38,989 nt of DNA from Streptococcus pseudopneumoniae (GCF_001070715.1 NZ_JVRR01000145.1:1-38989); one strand, 5' to 3'. Shown: positions 15,897 to 25,543, counted from the first letter of the stretch. Numbers and translations: made by a program. The notes: a model not told the origin generated them from the sequence alone.

Positions 15897-16853
15897 TTAT
15901 TTTGATTTGATATAGTTGATACCATCTGCTTTTGGTGCAACTGCTTTTCCAAAGAATGCTGCCAAGACAAGAATTGTCAAAACATAAGGTGCGATTTGGA
16001 GATAAACTGTTGGCACACCTTGTAGGAATGGCAATTGAGAACCGATAACAGCCAAACTTTGTGAAAGTCCAAAGAAGAGACTAGATAGCATGGCTCCGAT
16101 TGGATTCCATTTTCCAAAAATCATCGCAGCAAGAGCAATAAATCCAGGTCCAACAATAGTTGTCACTGAGAAGTTAACTGAGATGGATTGAGCATAAATC
16201 GCTCCGCCAATTCCACCTAGGAAACCGGAAATAATAACCCCTAAATATCTCATCTTGTAGACATTGATTCCCAAAGTATCTGCTGCTTGAGGATGTTCAC
16301 CAACAGAACGGAGACGAAGACCAAAGCGGGTCTTGAAGAGGATAAACCAAGCAAGGAATGAGAAGGCAATGGCCAGATAACCAAGCAGACTAGTTGACTT
16401 GAAGAAGATATCTCCGATAACTGGGATATTAGCTAAGACTGGGAAGTCAAAGCGTCCAAAAGTTTGACTTAGGTTGTCGGTTTGTCCTTTGTTATAAAGA
16501 ACTTTAACTAAGAAAACAGCCAAGGCAGGTGCCATCAAGTTCAATACCGTACCGCTGACAACATGGTCTGCACGGAAATGCACCGTCGCAGCTGCGTGAA
16601 TGATAGAAAAGATTCCCCCTACCAATCCTGCTACAAGCAAGGATAGCCATGGAGTTGCTGCTCCAAATTGTTCTGCAAATTCAAGGTTAAAGACAACTCC
16701 AGAAAAGGCACCCATAACCATAATTCCTTCAAGGCCGACGTTTACGACACCACCACGTTCAGAGAAAACACCACCAATACTTGTAAAGATGAGGGGTGCT
16801 GAGTAAATCAGCATAGAAGACACCAAGAGGGTGAGCAAGGTTGTAATAGACAT
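15897..16853 (-). CDS. Nucleoside ABC transporter permease (second permease)
   Basis: A 318-residue BPD_transp_2 (branched-chain/ribose-type) permease with about 8-10 membrane segments. It contains GGVVNVGLEGIMVMGAF near residue 34 and GLRLRSVGEHPQAADTLGIN near 175, both characteristic of the YufQ/NupC group that imports nucleosides together with a BMP-family lipoprotein. Its ATG lies two bases after the stop of the partner permease gene. It is the last gene of the nucleoside operon; the IS element follows. Confidence 0.9.
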   Translation of the reverse strand: MSITTLLTLLVSSMLIYSAPLIFTSIGGVFSERGGVVNVGLEGIMVMGAFSGVVFNLEFAEQFGAATPWLSLLVAGLVGGIFSIIHAAATVHFRADHVVSGTVLNLMAPALAVFLVKVLYNKGQTDNLSQTFGRFDFPVLANIPVIGDIFFKSTSLLGYLAIAFSFLAWFILFKTRFGLRLRSVGEHPQAADTLGINVYKMRYLGVIISGFLGGIGGAIYAQSISVNFSVTTIVGPGFIALAAMIFGKWNPIGAMLSSLFFGLSQSLAVIGSQLPFLQGVPTVYLQIAPYVLTILVLAAFFGKAVAPKADGINYIKSK

Positions 16854-16855
16854 CT

Positions 16856-17914
16856 TTACTTACCTCCTTTAACTTGTTTTTTCGGTTTGACAAAGCGTTC
16901 GATAAGGTAATGAACACTGACAAAGAAGATAATAGACGCTGTTACAATGCTGACAAGCTCAGATGGTACCTGTGCCGCATTCATACCAGGAGCTCCAACT
17001 TGGAGAACACCAAATAGGAAGGCTGCAAAGAGAATACCAATTGGTGAGTTGGCTGCAAGCAGACTAACTGCCATCCCGTTAAATCCAACAGCCAATGATG
17101 CCCCTTGAACATAGACGTTCTGGAAGGTTCCTAGTCCTTCAACAGCTCCACCAAGACCTGCCAAGGCACCTGAAATAATCATAGATAGGATAATAGTCCG
17201 TTTGGCAGAAATACCAGCATATTCTGAAGCATGTGGATTAAGACCAACCGCACGGATTTCAAAACCAAGAGTCGTTTTCTTAAGCATGAACCAAATGACT
17301 GCAACGGCAATGAGAGCAAAGAAAATACCGATATTCATCCGCGAGTTACCAGTCAACTCAGCCAACCAAGGTGTCTGGTAGGTTGCATTAGCCCCAACAC
17401 GAATGGTCGAATCTGTATTTTGCATGAAGTCTTTAGGGAAGGCATGGATAAAGGCATTCCCTACATACAAGACAATGTAGTTCATCATGATGGTTACAAT
17501 AACCTCTGACGTCCCTAGATAGGCTCTCAGAATACCTGGAATCGCTCCGACAATCCCACCAGCAATCAAGGCAATCACGATAGTTGCTAGAATCATCAAG
17601 GGACGTGGCATATCTGGATGCGACAGGGCAAACCAACCACTGAGAATCCAACCTGCCAAAGCCTGACCAGGAAGTCCAACGTTAAAGAAACCTGCTCGGC
17701 TGGCAACGGCAAAACCAAGACCGATTAAGACCAAAGGCCCCATAGCACGGAAGATTTCCCCAATCCCACGCAGGCTACCAAAGGCTGTGTAGAACAATTC
17801 TTCATAGCCCCAGATGGCATCATAACCGAAGATCCACATGACAATGGCTCCGAGTAAAATTCCTAGGAAGACAGAAATCAAGGGAACCGAAATTTGTTGT
17901 AATTTTTTAGACAT
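16856..17914 (-). CDS. Nucleoside ABC transporter permease (first permease)
   Basis: A 352-residue BPD_transp_2 permease. I start it at ATG 17914 (MSKKLQQISVPL): a GGAG lies a suitable distance before it, and the start overlaps the ATPase stop by eight bases. A start nine codons upstream would lie deeper inside the ATPase gene and lacks such a site. The marks are GFFNVGLPGQALAGWI near residue 74 and GFEIRAVGLNPHASEYAGI near 216. It matches the YufP/NupB group and pairs with the following permease. Confidence 0.9.
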   Translation of the reverse strand: MSKKLQQISVPLISVFLGILLGAIVMWIFGYDAIWGYEELFYTAFGSLRGIGEIFRAMGPLVLIGLGFAVASRAGFFNVGLPGQALAGWILSGWFALSHPDMPRPLMILATIVIALIAGGIVGAIPGILRAYLGTSEVIVTIMMNYIVLYVGNAFIHAFPKDFMQNTDSTIRVGANATYQTPWLAELTGNSRMNIGIFFALIAVAVIWFMLKKTTLGFEIRAVGLNPHASEYAGISAKRTIILSMIISGALAGLGGAVEGLGTFQNVYVQGASLAVGFNGMAVSLLAANSPIGILFAAFLFGVLQVGAPGMNAAQVPSELVSIVTASIIFFVSVHYLIERFVKPKKQVKGGK

Positions 17915-19442
17915 CACTCTTCTCCTTTCCCAAGTTTCCACCAGCCATCAAGACACCAAGTTCTTGTTTATTGGTTGTTTCTGGTGATACAATACCTTGA
18001 ATCTTACCATCGTGGATAACGGCAATACGGTCTGAGACGTTTAAAATCTCATCCAATTCAAAGCTGACAACAAGGACAGCCTTGCCATTATCACGCTCTT
18101 CAATCAAGCGCTTGTGGATATATTCAATGGCACCGACATCCAAACCACGAGTTGGCTGGCTGACGATAAGGAGATCAGGATCTCGATCAATTTCACGAGC
18201 AATAATTGCTTTTTGTTGATTTCCTCCTGAGAGTGCAGCTGCAGGAACAAATTCACTGGCAGCACGAACATCAAACTCTTCCATTAGCTTTTTAGCATAA
18301 GAAGTAATATTTGAATAGTTCAAAATTCCATTTTTACTATGTGGTTCTTTGTAGTAGGTTTGAAGGGCAATATTTTCAGAAATCATCATTTCTAAAATCA
18401 AACCATCACGATGACGGTCTTCTGGAACGTGCCCAACACTTAGCTCTGTAATTTGTCGTGGATGCAAGCCTACAATTGAATCTCCTTTTAGCTCAATGCT
18501 ACCAGATTCAACCTTGCGAAGACCTGTAATGGCTTGAATCAGTTCAGACTGACCATTTCCATCAATCCCCGCAATACCAACAATCTCTCCCGCACGAACA
18601 TCCAAGGATAGATTTTTCACAGCTGGAACACCACGGTTTTCATTGACCACCAAATCTTTGATTGACAAGACCACTTCTTTTGGTTGAGAGGCTTGTTTCT
18701 CTGTTTTAAAGGAAACAGAACGTCCCACCATCATTTCTGCCAAATCAGCATTGGTAGCTCCTACAATTTCGACTGTTTCAATTGATTTTCCACGACGGAT
18801 AACTGTAACTCGGTCAGAAACTGCGCGAATCTCGTCCAACTTGTGGGTAATCAAGATAATTGATTTTCCTTCTTTAACAAGATTTTTCATAATAGCCATC
18901 AACTCCTCAATTTCTGATGGAGTCAAAACAGCCGTTGGTTCGTCAAAAATAAGAATATCAGCTCCCCGATAAAGGGTTTTTAAAATTTCTACACGTTGTT
19001 GAGCTCCAACCGAGATGTCTGCCACCTTGGCAGAAGGGTCCACAGCTAAGCCATAACGTTCAGAAAGAGCCTTGATTTCTTTGCTAGCTCCAGCGATATC
19101 TAGCACACCATTTTTAGTCAATTCACTTCCTAAAATAATGTTTTCAGCCACCGTGAAAGCCTCTACCAACATAAAGTGCTGGTGAACCATTCCGATTCCC
19201 AAGCCAGCTGCTTTAGATGGGGAGTCAAGGTTGACAACTTGACCGTTGACCGCGATTTCACCACTAGTTGGTTCAAGAAGGCCTGCTAACATGTTCATGA
19301 GCGTGGACTTACCAGCCCCATTTTCTCCTAAAAGTGCATGAATTTCACCTTTTCGTAGGTGCAGGTTGATTTTGTCGTTGGCAACAAATTCACCAAACAC
19401 CTTGGTAATATCACGCATCTCAATGACATTTTCGTGTGCCAT
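17907..19442 (-). CDS. Nucleoside ABC transporter ATP-binding protein
   Basis: A 511-residue protein with two ABC domains, the sugar/nucleoside type (MglA-like; NupA/YufO). Domain 1 has Walker A GENGAGKST (39-47), signature ISVGAQQRVEI and Walker B ILIFDEPTAVL. Domain 2 has a degenerate Walker A (GIDGNGQSE), signature LSGGNQQKA and Walker B LLIVSQPTRGLD, in which the usual catalytic Glu is replaced. One active and one degenerate site is normal in this family. It starts 143 bases after pnrA, beyond two hairpins that may reduce its expression relative to the binding protein. Confidence 0.93.
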   Translation of the reverse strand: MAHENVIEMRDITKVFGEFVANDKINLHLRKGEIHALLGENGAGKSTLMNMLAGLLEPTSGEIAVNGQVVNLDSPSKAAGLGIGMVHQHFMLVEAFTVAENIILGSELTKNGVLDIAGASKEIKALSERYGLAVDPSAKVADISVGAQQRVEILKTLYRGADILIFDEPTAVLTPSEIEELMAIMKNLVKEGKSIILITHKLDEIRAVSDRVTVIRRGKSIETVEIVGATNADLAEMMVGRSVSFKTEKQASQPKEVVLSIKDLVVNENRGVPAVKNLSLDVRAGEIVGIAGIDGNGQSELIQAITGLRKVESGSIELKGDSIVGLHPRQITELSVGHVPEDRHRDGLILEMMISENIALQTYYKEPHSKNGILNYSNITSYAKKLMEEFDVRAASEFVPAAALSGGNQQKAIIAREIDRDPDLLIVSQPTRGLDVGAIEYIHKRLIEERDNGKAVLVVSFELDEILNVSDRIAVIHDGKIQGIVSPETTNKQELGVLMAGGNLGKEKSDV

Positions 19443-19511
19443 GTGCTCTTCCTTTCAGAGTCTTATTTTATTTCAATAAAACTTGCTAGTTTCTCTAGTA
19501 GCAAGCTTTAC

Positions 19512-19534
19512 TGAGACAAAATGACTTTGTCTCA
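19512..19534 (-). terminator. Hairpin between pnrA and the ATPase gene
   Basis: TGAGACAAA and TTTGTCTCA form a perfect 9-bp stem with a 5-base loop. It is the second of two hairpins in this gap. No T-run follows on the minus strand, so it may instead protect mRNA ends from decay. Confidence 0.6.
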
Positions 19535-19544
19535 ACTCTTAAAA

Positions 19545-19563
19545 AAGCGGCCGATGGCCGCTT
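19545..19563 (-). terminator. Attenuator-like terminator after pnrA
   Basis: AAGCGGCC (19545-19552) and GGCCGCTT (19556-19563) form an 8-bp GC-rich stem around a 3-base loop, followed on the minus strand by TTTTTT. It has the form of a full rho-independent terminator inside the operon, 23 bases after the pnrA stop. It would let the lipoprotein be made in excess over the transporter. Confidence 0.85.
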
Positions 19564-19585
19564 CCTAAGAAATGACTTCCATCCA

Positions 19586-20638
19586 TTATTTTGCAGGAAC
19601 TTTTACGCTTCCATCAAGGATTTTAGCTTTAGCATCTTCGACAGCTTTTTTACCTTCTTCTGAAAGGTTTGTTACTGCCAAGTCAACCCCTTTATCTTTC
19701 AATGAGTAAACGATCACTTGACCGCCAGGGAATTCACCTTTTTCTGCCTTGTTAGAAATATCTTTTACAGTTGTACCAACTTGTTTCAAAGTAGATGCAA
19801 GAACAAAGTTTGATTCTTTGCCATCTTTAGAAGTGTATTTACCTTCTGCTTCTTGGTCACGGTCAACACCGATAACCCAAACTTTTTCATTTTCAGGACG
19901 GCTTTCGTTGAGTGATTTTGCTTCTGCAAAGACACCAGCACCTGTACCACCAGCTACTTGGTAAACAATATCTGCACCGGCTGCGTATTGTGCGGCTGCA
20001 ATTGTTTTACCTTTCGCAGCATCACCAAATGAACCAGCATAGTCAACTTGGACTTTGATAGATGGGTCTACTGACGCAACACCAGCCTTGAATCCTGCTT
20101 CAAAACGAGAGATAACTTCTGACTCCTGCCCACCTACAAAACCAACTTGTTTTGTTTTAGTTGTTTTTGCTGCAGCTACACCTGCAAGGTAACCTGACTC
20201 ATTATCAGCGAAAGTTACGCTCGCAACATTCTTTTGATCTTTAATCACATCATCAATCAAGACATAGTTCAAGTCAGAATGTTCTTTAGCTGCTTCTTCA
20301 ACCGCATTGTGAAGGGCAAAACCAACACCGAAGATTAGGTTGTAACTTCCAGCCGCTTGTTGCAAGTTGTTAGCGTAGTCAGCTTGACTTGTTGATTGGA
20401 AGTAAGTGAAACCTTTATCTTTTGCAAGATTGTGTTCTTTACCCCAAGCCTGCAAACCTTCCCAAGCTGATTGGTTGAATGATTTGTCATCAACACCACC
20501 AGTATCAGTGACGATTGCTGCTTTTGTCTTCACATCAGAAGATGAATCTGCCTTACGAGAAGAGCGGTTACCACATGCAGCAAGTCCAACTGCTGCCACT
20601 GCTACTAGGCCAAGACCTAGCCATTGTTTCTTGTTCAT
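19586..20638 (-). CDS. pnrA: Nucleoside-binding lipoprotein PnrA (BMP/TmpC family)
   Basis: A 350-residue surface lipoprotein. I start it at ATG 20638, with GGAGG nine bases before it, not at an upstream in-frame start at 20710 that lacks such a site. The signal peptide ends in lipobox GLAAC (Cys22). The mature part has the BMP-family pattern: AAIVTDTGGVDDKSFNQSAW, VGFVGGQESEVISRFEAGF and ADIVYQVAGGTGAGVF. It binds purine and pyrimidine nucleosides and delivers them to the ABC transporter encoded next. PnrA is the known pneumococcal orthologue and a surface antigen. The genes on both sides (cdd, ABC ATPase) confirm the nucleoside role. Confidence 0.94.
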   Translation of the reverse strand: MNKKQWLGLGLVAVAAVGLAACGNRSSRKADSSSDVKTKAAIVTDTGGVDDKSFNQSAWEGLQAWGKEHNLAKDKGFTYFQSTSQADYANNLQQAAGSYNLIFGVGFALHNAVEEAAKEHSDLNYVLIDDVIKDQKNVASVTFADNESGYLAGVAAAKTTKTKQVGFVGGQESEVISRFEAGFKAGVASVDPSIKVQVDYAGSFGDAAKGKTIAAAQYAAGADIVYQVAGGTGAGVFAEAKSLNESRPENEKVWVIGVDRDQEAEGKYTSKDGKESNFVLASTLKQVGTTVKDISNKAEKGEFPGGQVIVYSLKDKGVDLAVTNLSEEGKKAVEDAKAKILDGSVKVPAK

Positions 20639-20727
20639 TACTGAACCTCCTAAATAAGATGTGCAACGATGTTGCAAGTATGGATTGGTTGGCCACAAGG
20701 ACCGTGCCACTCAGAGAGCGACTCAGA

Positions 20728-21117
20728 CTAATTTAAGTCTGTAAAAGAGTATGGAAGTAATTCCCCGACCGTCATCTCGACCGTCGATTTATCTTTTGCG
20801 ACTAAGGTCACTTTTAGATCTTGTTCAAAAAATTCGACCATTACTTGGCGACAAGCACCACATGGTGAAATCGGTTTTTCAGTTTGACCATAAACAATCA
20901 GCTCTGAAAATTCTCTTTGCCCTTCAGATACAGCCTTAAAAATGGCTGTTCTCTCACCGCAATTGGTCAAAGGATAGCTAGCATTTTCGATATTCACTCC
21001 CGTGTAAACACTTCCGTCTTTGGCTACTAAAACTGCTCCGATAGGAAAGTGAGAATAGGGGACATAGGCTTTCTTGCTGGTTTCAATTGCCAGTTCAATC
21101 AACTCAGTAGTCGCCAT
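20728..21117 (-). CDS. cdd: Cytidine deaminase
   Basis: A 129-residue homotetrameric-type zinc deaminase that converts cytidine and deoxycytidine to uridine and deoxyuridine. The Zn-binding and catalytic motifs are NCGERTAIF (Cys ligand and proton-shuttling Glu) and [13 protein letters not shown] (two Cys ligands). Its start overlaps the 3' end of deoC by 14 bases, so the two are coupled. The products feed Pdp, encoded two genes upstream. Confidence 0.95.
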   Translation of the reverse strand: MATTELIELAIETSKKAYVPYSHFPIGAVLVAKDGSVYTGVNIENASYPLTNCGERTAIFKAVSEGQREFSELIVYGQTEKPISPCGACRQVMVEFFEQDLKVTLVAKDKSTVEMTVGELLPYSFTDLN

Positions 21118-21766
21118 CTGCCAATTCTCCTTTTAGAATTGCTACTCCAGCTGACGTTCCGATACGGGTCGCACCTGCTTCGACAAAGGCAAGAGCAACC
21201 TCATAAGAACGAGCTCCACCAGCAGCCTTGACACCCATATCAGGCCCAACTGTTTCACGCATCAATTGAACATCTGCTATCGTAGCGCCACCAGTTGAAA
21301 AGCCAGTAGATGTTTTAACAAAATCAGCTCCTGCTTTTTGGGCTAATTGACAAGCCACAACTTTTTCTTGATCTGTCAGAAGGCAAGCTTCAATAATGAC
21401 TTTCACTAACTTGTCACCACTTGCTTCTACAACAGCACGGATGTCCGATTCAACCAAGGCTAAATTACCTGATTTGAGAGCCCCAACATTGATCACCATA
21501 TCAATCTCATCTGCACCATTTTGGATAGCTTCTTTTGTCTCAAAAGCTTTCACAGTTGAAGTTGTTGCCCCCAAAGGGAAACCTACTACTGTGCAGACCT
21601 TGACATCTGTGCCTTCAAGCCCTTTTTTGGCATGTTCAACCCAGGTCGGATTAACGCAAACACTGGCAAAATCATACTCCCTAGCCTCAGACAACAAACA
21701 ATCAATTTGATTTTCTGTTGCATCTTGTTTTAAAAGCGTATGATCGATATATTTATTTAATTTCAT
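21104..21766 (-). CDS. deoC: Deoxyribose-phosphate aldolase
   Basis: A 220-residue class I aldolase that splits 2-deoxyribose-5-phosphate into acetaldehyde and glyceraldehyde-3-phosphate. The Schiff-base lysine is Lys151 in [20 protein letters not shown] at the N-terminus and [12 protein letters not shown] (about 84-95) are family marks, and KAAGGAR provides the second catalytic lysine. It lies 19 bases after pdp and overlaps cdd. With DeoB and the phosphorylases it lets the cell burn nucleoside sugar. Confidence 0.95.
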   Translation of the reverse strand: MKLNKYIDHTLLKQDATENQIDCLLSEAREYDFASVCVNPTWVEHAKKGLEGTDVKVCTVVGFPLGATTSTVKAFETKEAIQNGADEIDMVINVGALKSGNLALVESDIRAVVEASGDKLVKVIIEACLLTDQEKVVACQLAQKAGADFVKTSTGFSTGGATIADVQLMRETVGPDMGVKAAGGARSYEVALAFVEAGATRIGTSAGVAILKGELADGDY

Positions 21767-21785
21767 ATTCGGATTCTCCTGCGGT

Positions 21786-23063
21786 TTATGAGATAATTTC
21801 TATAATTTCTCGTAAACTTTGCACCCTATCATTTATTTTAACATATTTTTGAAAATCTGTAACTAGCTGAGGAGAAATTTTTCCATTTGTGTATACTTTT
21901 GCAACAATTTCTCCCTTTTGAACGGAATCTCCAATTTTCTTTTCAAAAACAATTCCTGTTTCATAGTCCAAGTCATCAGTCTTGACTGCACGACCAGCAC
22001 CTAGTCTCATGGCATAAAGCCCAAATTCCATAGCTGGAAGAGCTGAAATGACACCCATTTCCTGAGCAGGAATTTCCACCACATGAGCTACATTTACAGG
22101 ACGGTAGAGGTCTTCCAAGTCCCCACCTTGGGCTTGGACCATTTCCTCAAACTTAGCCAGTGCGTGACCATTTTCAAGATGTTGACGAACTTCTTCAACT
22201 GTCTTATTAACATTTGCCAGGCCAAGCATAATTTGAGCCAATTCACAAATAAAGTGGGTAATATCCTGACGGCCTTGACCTTGTAAAATCTCCAATGCTT
22301 CAAGAATTTCCAGACGATTTCCAATCGCTCGTCCCAAAGGCTGACTCATATCCGTAATGACTGCAACTGTTTTACGGCCTACTGCTTTCCCTAAATCCAC
22401 CATGGTTTGAGCCAACTCACGCGCCTCATCAACCGTTTTCATGAAGGCACCCTCACCGACAGTTACGTCTAGCAAAATAGCATCCGCTCCTGCCGCGATT
22501 TTCTTGCTCATCACCGAACTCGCAATCAAAGGAATTGTGTCGACAGTTGCGGTCACATCACGGAGGGCGTAGAGAAGCTTATCCGCTTTAACCAGCTGGT
22601 CTGATTGCCCAATGACAGATACTCCAATATCCTGAACCTGACGAATAAAATCCTCTTGACTGCGTTCCACTTGATAGCCCTTAATGGACTCCAATTTATC
22701 AATCGTACCGCCCGTATGGCCGAGACCACGACCACTCATTTTTGCCACAGGCACACCAAAACTAGCAACAAGGGGAGCCAAAATCAAGGTTACCTTATCA
22801 CCAACACCCCCAGTAGAATGCTTGTCAACCTTAACCCCATCAATAGCGGATAAATCAAACTCTTGCCCTGTATGAACCATTCTCATGGTCAAATCAGATA
22901 TTTCTCGTGTCGTCATTCCTTTGAAATAGACAGCCATAGCAAAGGCAGACATCTGATAATCAGGAACAGTTCCTGACACATAGCCTTCAACTAGCCATTC
23001 AATTTCACTCGAAGTCAATTCTTGACCGTCTCGTTTTTTTTGGATTAAATCAACTGCTCTCAT
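21786..23063 (-). CDS. pdp: Pyrimidine-nucleoside phosphorylase
   Basis: A 425-residue member of the thymidine/pyrimidine-nucleoside phosphorylase family. The phosphate-binding signature [13 protein letters not shown] lies near residue 81, the family signature [17 protein letters not shown] near 114, and the C-terminal PYNP domain has [16 protein letters not shown]. It cleaves uridine, thymidine or deoxyuridine to base plus (deoxy)ribose-1-phosphate. Whether it prefers thymidine (DeoA) or has broad pyrimidine range (Pdp) cannot be read from sequence alone; Gram-positive members are usually Pdp. Its ATG overlaps the methyltransferase stop by four bases (ATGA). Confidence 0.93.
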   Translation of the reverse strand: MRAVDLIQKKRDGQELTSSEIEWLVEGYVSGTVPDYQMSAFAMAVYFKGMTTREISDLTMRMVHTGQEFDLSAIDGVKVDKHSTGGVGDKVTLILAPLVASFGVPVAKMSGRGLGHTGGTIDKLESIKGYQVERSQEDFIRQVQDIGVSVIGQSDQLVKADKLLYALRDVTATVDTIPLIASSVMSKKIAAGADAILLDVTVGEGAFMKTVDEARELAQTMVDLGKAVGRKTVAVITDMSQPLGRAIGNRLEILEALEILQGQGRQDITHFICELAQIMLGLANVNKTVEEVRQHLENGHALAKFEEMVQAQGGDLEDLYRPVNVAHVVEIPAQEMGVISALPAMEFGLYAMRLGAGRAVKTDDLDYETGIVFEKKIGDSVQKGEIVAKVYTNGKISPQLVTDFQKYVKINDRVQSLREIIEIIS

Positions 23064-23650
23064 TCTTTCACACTTCTAAGGATATAGTATCCCTTGTCTT
23101 TTTTAAGGATTTCACAATTGCCAAAGACATCTTCCATCTTAGACTTGGCACTTGGAGCTCCTTGTTTTTTCTGGATGACGATGGTCAAATCTCCACTAGT
23201 TTCCAAAAAATCTTTGCTTTTCTCAATGATTTCATGAACCACTTGCTTGCCTGCACGGATAGGGGGATTGGAAATGACATGGTCAAATGTACCTTCAACT
23301 TGTTCATAGATGTTGGACTGGAAAATCGTCGCTTCTACTTTATTTCGTTCAGCATTTTGTCGCGCCAAACCCAAGGCACGATTATTGATATCGACCATGG
23401 TCGCCTGAACTCCATAAACCTTGACTAAGGACAAACCCAAAGGTCCATAACCACAGCCAACATCAAGGACTGTCTCTCCTTGGTTGACCTCAAGACACTT
23501 GAGCAAGAGTTGACTTCCAAAGTCAATCATTTTCTTGCTAAAAACACCCGCATCCGTCAGAAAGGTCATTTTTTCTCCCAACAATTCTACTCGCAACTCA
23601 TGTATGTCGTGAGCAGCGTCAGGATTTTCTGCATAATACATCTTACTCAT
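23060..23650 (-). CDS. RsmC-like class I SAM-dependent methyltransferase
   Basis: A 196-residue methyltransferase resembling the C-terminal half of 16S rRNA methyltransferase RsmC (YbxB-type short form). The SAM-binding loop is DVGCGYGPLGLSL (about 62-74), and the catalytic NPPI motif lies in DHVISNPPIRAG (about 127-138), typical of N-methyltransferases acting on guanine or adenine. It is the first gene of the nucleoside operon and overlaps pdp by four bases, although its enzymatic link to nucleoside salvage is not obvious. The ATG lies only six bases after a -10 hexamer with no proper Shine-Dalgarno, which suggests a leaderless transcript. Confidence 0.82.
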   Translation of the reverse strand: MSKMYYAENPDAAHDIHELRVELLGEKMTFLTDAGVFSKKMIDFGSQLLLKCLEVNQGETVLDVGCGYGPLGLSLVKVYGVQATMVDINNRALGLARQNAERNKVEATIFQSNIYEQVEGTFDHVISNPPIRAGKQVVHEIIEKSKDFLETSGDLTIVIQKKQGAPSAKSKMEDVFGNCEILKKDKGYYILRSVKE

Positions 23651-23656
23651 AACCCT

Positions 23657-23686
23657 ATTCTATCATATTTTGGATCGAATTGTAAA
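23657..23686 (-). promoter_or_regulatory. Promoter of the nucleoside operon
   Basis: On the minus strand, TTTACA (23686-23681), an 18-base spacer and the extended -10 TGATAGAAT (hexamer 23662-23657) precede the ATG at 23650 by six bases. The -35 box is inside the palindrome listed separately. The arrangement predicts transcription starting at the ATG. Confidence 0.65.
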
Positions 23687-23695
23687 CCGTTTACA
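23681..23695. promoter_or_regulatory. 15-bp palindrome, cre-like or LacI-family operator
   Basis: TGTAAACCGTTTACA is a perfect palindrome around a central C and covers the -35 box of the nucleoside operon promoter. It resembles CcpA (cre) and other LacI-family operators but is one base longer than the 14-base cre consensus, so the regulator is uncertain. Binding here would block RNA polymerase, which fits glucose repression of nucleoside catabolism. Confidence 0.55.
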
Positions 23696-23710
23696 TATCC
23701 AGAATGAGAC

Positions 23711-23758
23711 AAAAAGATTGAAGGAAGTTGCTTTACAATAGCTCCCCTCCAATCTCTT
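23711..23758 (-). terminator. Hairpin region downstream of the small membrane protein gene
   Basis: AAAGATTG near 23713 pairs with CAATCT near 23750, with further partly matching AGG/CCT pairs inside. A T-run follows on the minus strand. It separates the gene at 23859-24263 from the nucleoside operon promoter. Confidence 0.5.
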
Positions 23759-23858
23759 TCAACTTTTATAAGCGAATTGTATTCCATCCAGGACTACAGC
23801 TATCATTGCCATGATAAAACAACAAATTTATTGTCTATAATCAAGCGCATTTTGATTC

Positions 23859-24263
23859 CTATTGCTTAACCTTCAAATGCTTAATCATCAACAAAATTCC
23901 CAACAAAATGTTTAGATAAAAGCCCAACTGATACGTTTTTGTCAGGAATTCCAAACTTGTCCAAAGTCGTATCAAATCTTCTAGTGACATGCGGAAGAAA
24001 TAACCCTCTGTAGCAATCCATAGAACTAAAAAGAAATAACTACCAGCAGCAAGCCATTTCGTCCACCGTTTTTTTAGGAAGAAAGCAATCAAGAGCGAAC
24101 AGATAAAGACAGCTGTTACAATGGCATGTTCCATCAAAAAAGTAAAACCGTAATAGGTTTCCACAAAACGTCTACCATTATCCGCATTGGCTCCTTTTAA
24201 AAAAGGTAGTGCAAAACTTAAAATAAAACAGAGTTCCAATATGTAACGTTTTAAGATTTTCAT
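23859..24263 (-). CDS. Small four-helix membrane protein, unknown function
   Basis: A 134-residue protein with four hydrophobic segments (about 8-22, 42-64, 70-88 and 112-128) and a short basic C-terminus (KHLKVKQ). I do not recognise the family. It lies alone between the nucleoside operon and the BOX element upstream of coaA, and nothing around it tells its role. Confidence 0.6.
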   Translation of the reverse strand: MKILKRYILELCFILSFALPFLKGANADNGRRFVETYYGFTFLMEHAIVTAVFICSLLIAFFLKKRWTKWLAAGSYFFLVLWIATEGYFFRMSLEDLIRLWTSLEFLTKTYQLGFYLNILLGILLMIKHLKVKQ

Positions 24264-24346
24264 AGTACACCTCCTATAAGTTGTGAACTAAAAAGCCCCC
24301 TTTATAAGCTTACAAATCAGTAGAATCTATCTCCTATTTCATCAAT

Positions 24347-24498
24347 AATACTCTTCGAAAATCTCTTCAAACCACGTCAAAGTCGCCTTACCGTAGCTAT
24401 GGTTACTGACTTCGCCAGTTCTATCCACAACCTCAAAACACTGTTTTGAGCAACCTGCGACTAGCTTCCTAGTTTGCTCTTTGATTTTCATTGAGTAT
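24347..24498 (-). repeat. BOX element (A-B-C, one boxB)
   Basis: It starts with ATACTCTTCGAAAATCTCTT and continues with the boxA core matching the well-known BOX primer region (CAAAGTCGCCTTACCGTAG). One boxB unit follows (ACTGACTTCGCCAGTTCTAT through ACTGTTTTGAGC), then boxC ending ATTTTCATTGAGTAT. BOX elements are short non-coding mobile repeats of pneumococci and relatives, with hairpin potential. This one lies just upstream of the coaA promoter region. Confidence 0.93.
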
Positions 24499-24615
24499 AA
24501 ATTGTTCATCCTCTATCTACTTATATTATATACTATTGACTTACCACATTCAAGAAACCGCTTTATTTTTTTAACTTTTTATGGTATGATAGACAAAATA
24601 TCTAGGGGAAAACAA

Positions 24616-25536
24616 ATGACCAACGAATTTTTACATTTTGAAAAAATCAGCCGCCAGACTTGGCAATCTTTACATCGAAAGACAACACCTCCTTTGACAG
24701 AAGAAGAATTGGAATCTATCAAGAGTTTTAATGACCAAATCAGTCTTCAAGACGTTACAGATATCTATCTCCCCTTGGCTCATCTGATTCAGATTTACAA
24801 GCGAACTAAGGAAGATTTAGCCTTTTCAAAAGGAATTTTCCTCCAACGTGAAAGCAAAGCCCAGCCTTTTATTATTGGGGTTTCTGGGAGTGTTGCTGTT
24901 GGAAAATCAACAACCAGTCGCCTACTTCAAATCCTACTGTCCCGTACGTTTACAGATGCTACGGTTGAGTTGGTTACAACTGATGGTTTTCTCTATCCCA
25001 ATCAGACATTGATTGAGCAGGGGATTTTAAATCGCAAGGGATTTCCTGAAAGCTATGATATGGAGGCTCTTCTCAACTTCTTGGACCGCATCAAAAATGG
25101 TCAAGATGTGGATATTCCTGTCTATTCTCATGAAGTTTACGACATCGTACCCGAAGAGAAACAAAGTGTCAAAGCTGCTGATTTTGTAATTGTTGAGGGA
25201 ATCAATGTCTTTCAAAATCCACAAAACGATCGTCTCTACATTACTGACTTCTTTGACTTTTCCATCTATGTTGATGCTGCAGTGAATGACATCGAGAGTT
25301 GGTATCTGGACCGTTTCTTGAAGATGCTGAGCCTAGCCCAAAACGACCCTGATAGCTACTATTATCGTTTTACACAAATGCCGATTGGGGAAGTGGAATC
25401 CTTTGCCCATCAGGTCTGGACCAGTATCAATCTCACAAATCTACAAAATTATATTGAACCAACTAGAAATCGTGCAGAAGTGATTCTTCATAAAACAAAG
25501 AACCATGAAATCGATGAAATTTACTTAAAAAAGTAA
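24616..25536 (+). CDS. coaA: Pantothenate kinase (type I)
   Basis: A 306-residue kinase that phosphorylates pantothenate, the first step of coenzyme A synthesis. Walker A is [12 protein letters not shown] (88-99), followed by [13 protein letters not shown] and [12 protein letters not shown], both characteristic of the CoaA/uridine kinase-like P-loop family. I start it at ATG 24616 ([10 protein letters not shown]) with AGGGG eight bases before it. A longer frame beginning in the BOX element is not family-like and lacks a ribosome site. A likely extended -10 (TGGTATGAT) lies about 30 bases upstream. Confidence 0.95.
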   Translation: MTNEFLHFEKISRQTWQSLHRKTTPPLTEEELESIKSFNDQISLQDVTDIYLPLAHLIQIYKRTKEDLAFSKGIFLQRESKAQPFIIGVSGSVAVGKSTTSRLLQILLSRTFTDATVELVTTDGFLYPNQTLIEQGILNRKGFPESYDMEALLNFLDRIKNGQDVDIPVYSHEVYDIVPEEKQSVKAADFVIVEGINVFQNPQNDRLYITDFFDFSIYVDAAVNDIESWYLDRFLKMLSLAQNDPDSYYYRFTQMPIGEVESFAHQVWTSINLTNLQNYIEPTRNRAEVILHKTKNHEIDEIYLKK

Positions 25537-25543
25537 TTTTCCC

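Noticed and set aside
24481..24615. Longer start for coaA inside the BOX element
   Set aside because: The extra 45 residues come from BOX and AT-rich intergenic DNA. A ribosome site and the family N-terminus are at 24616.
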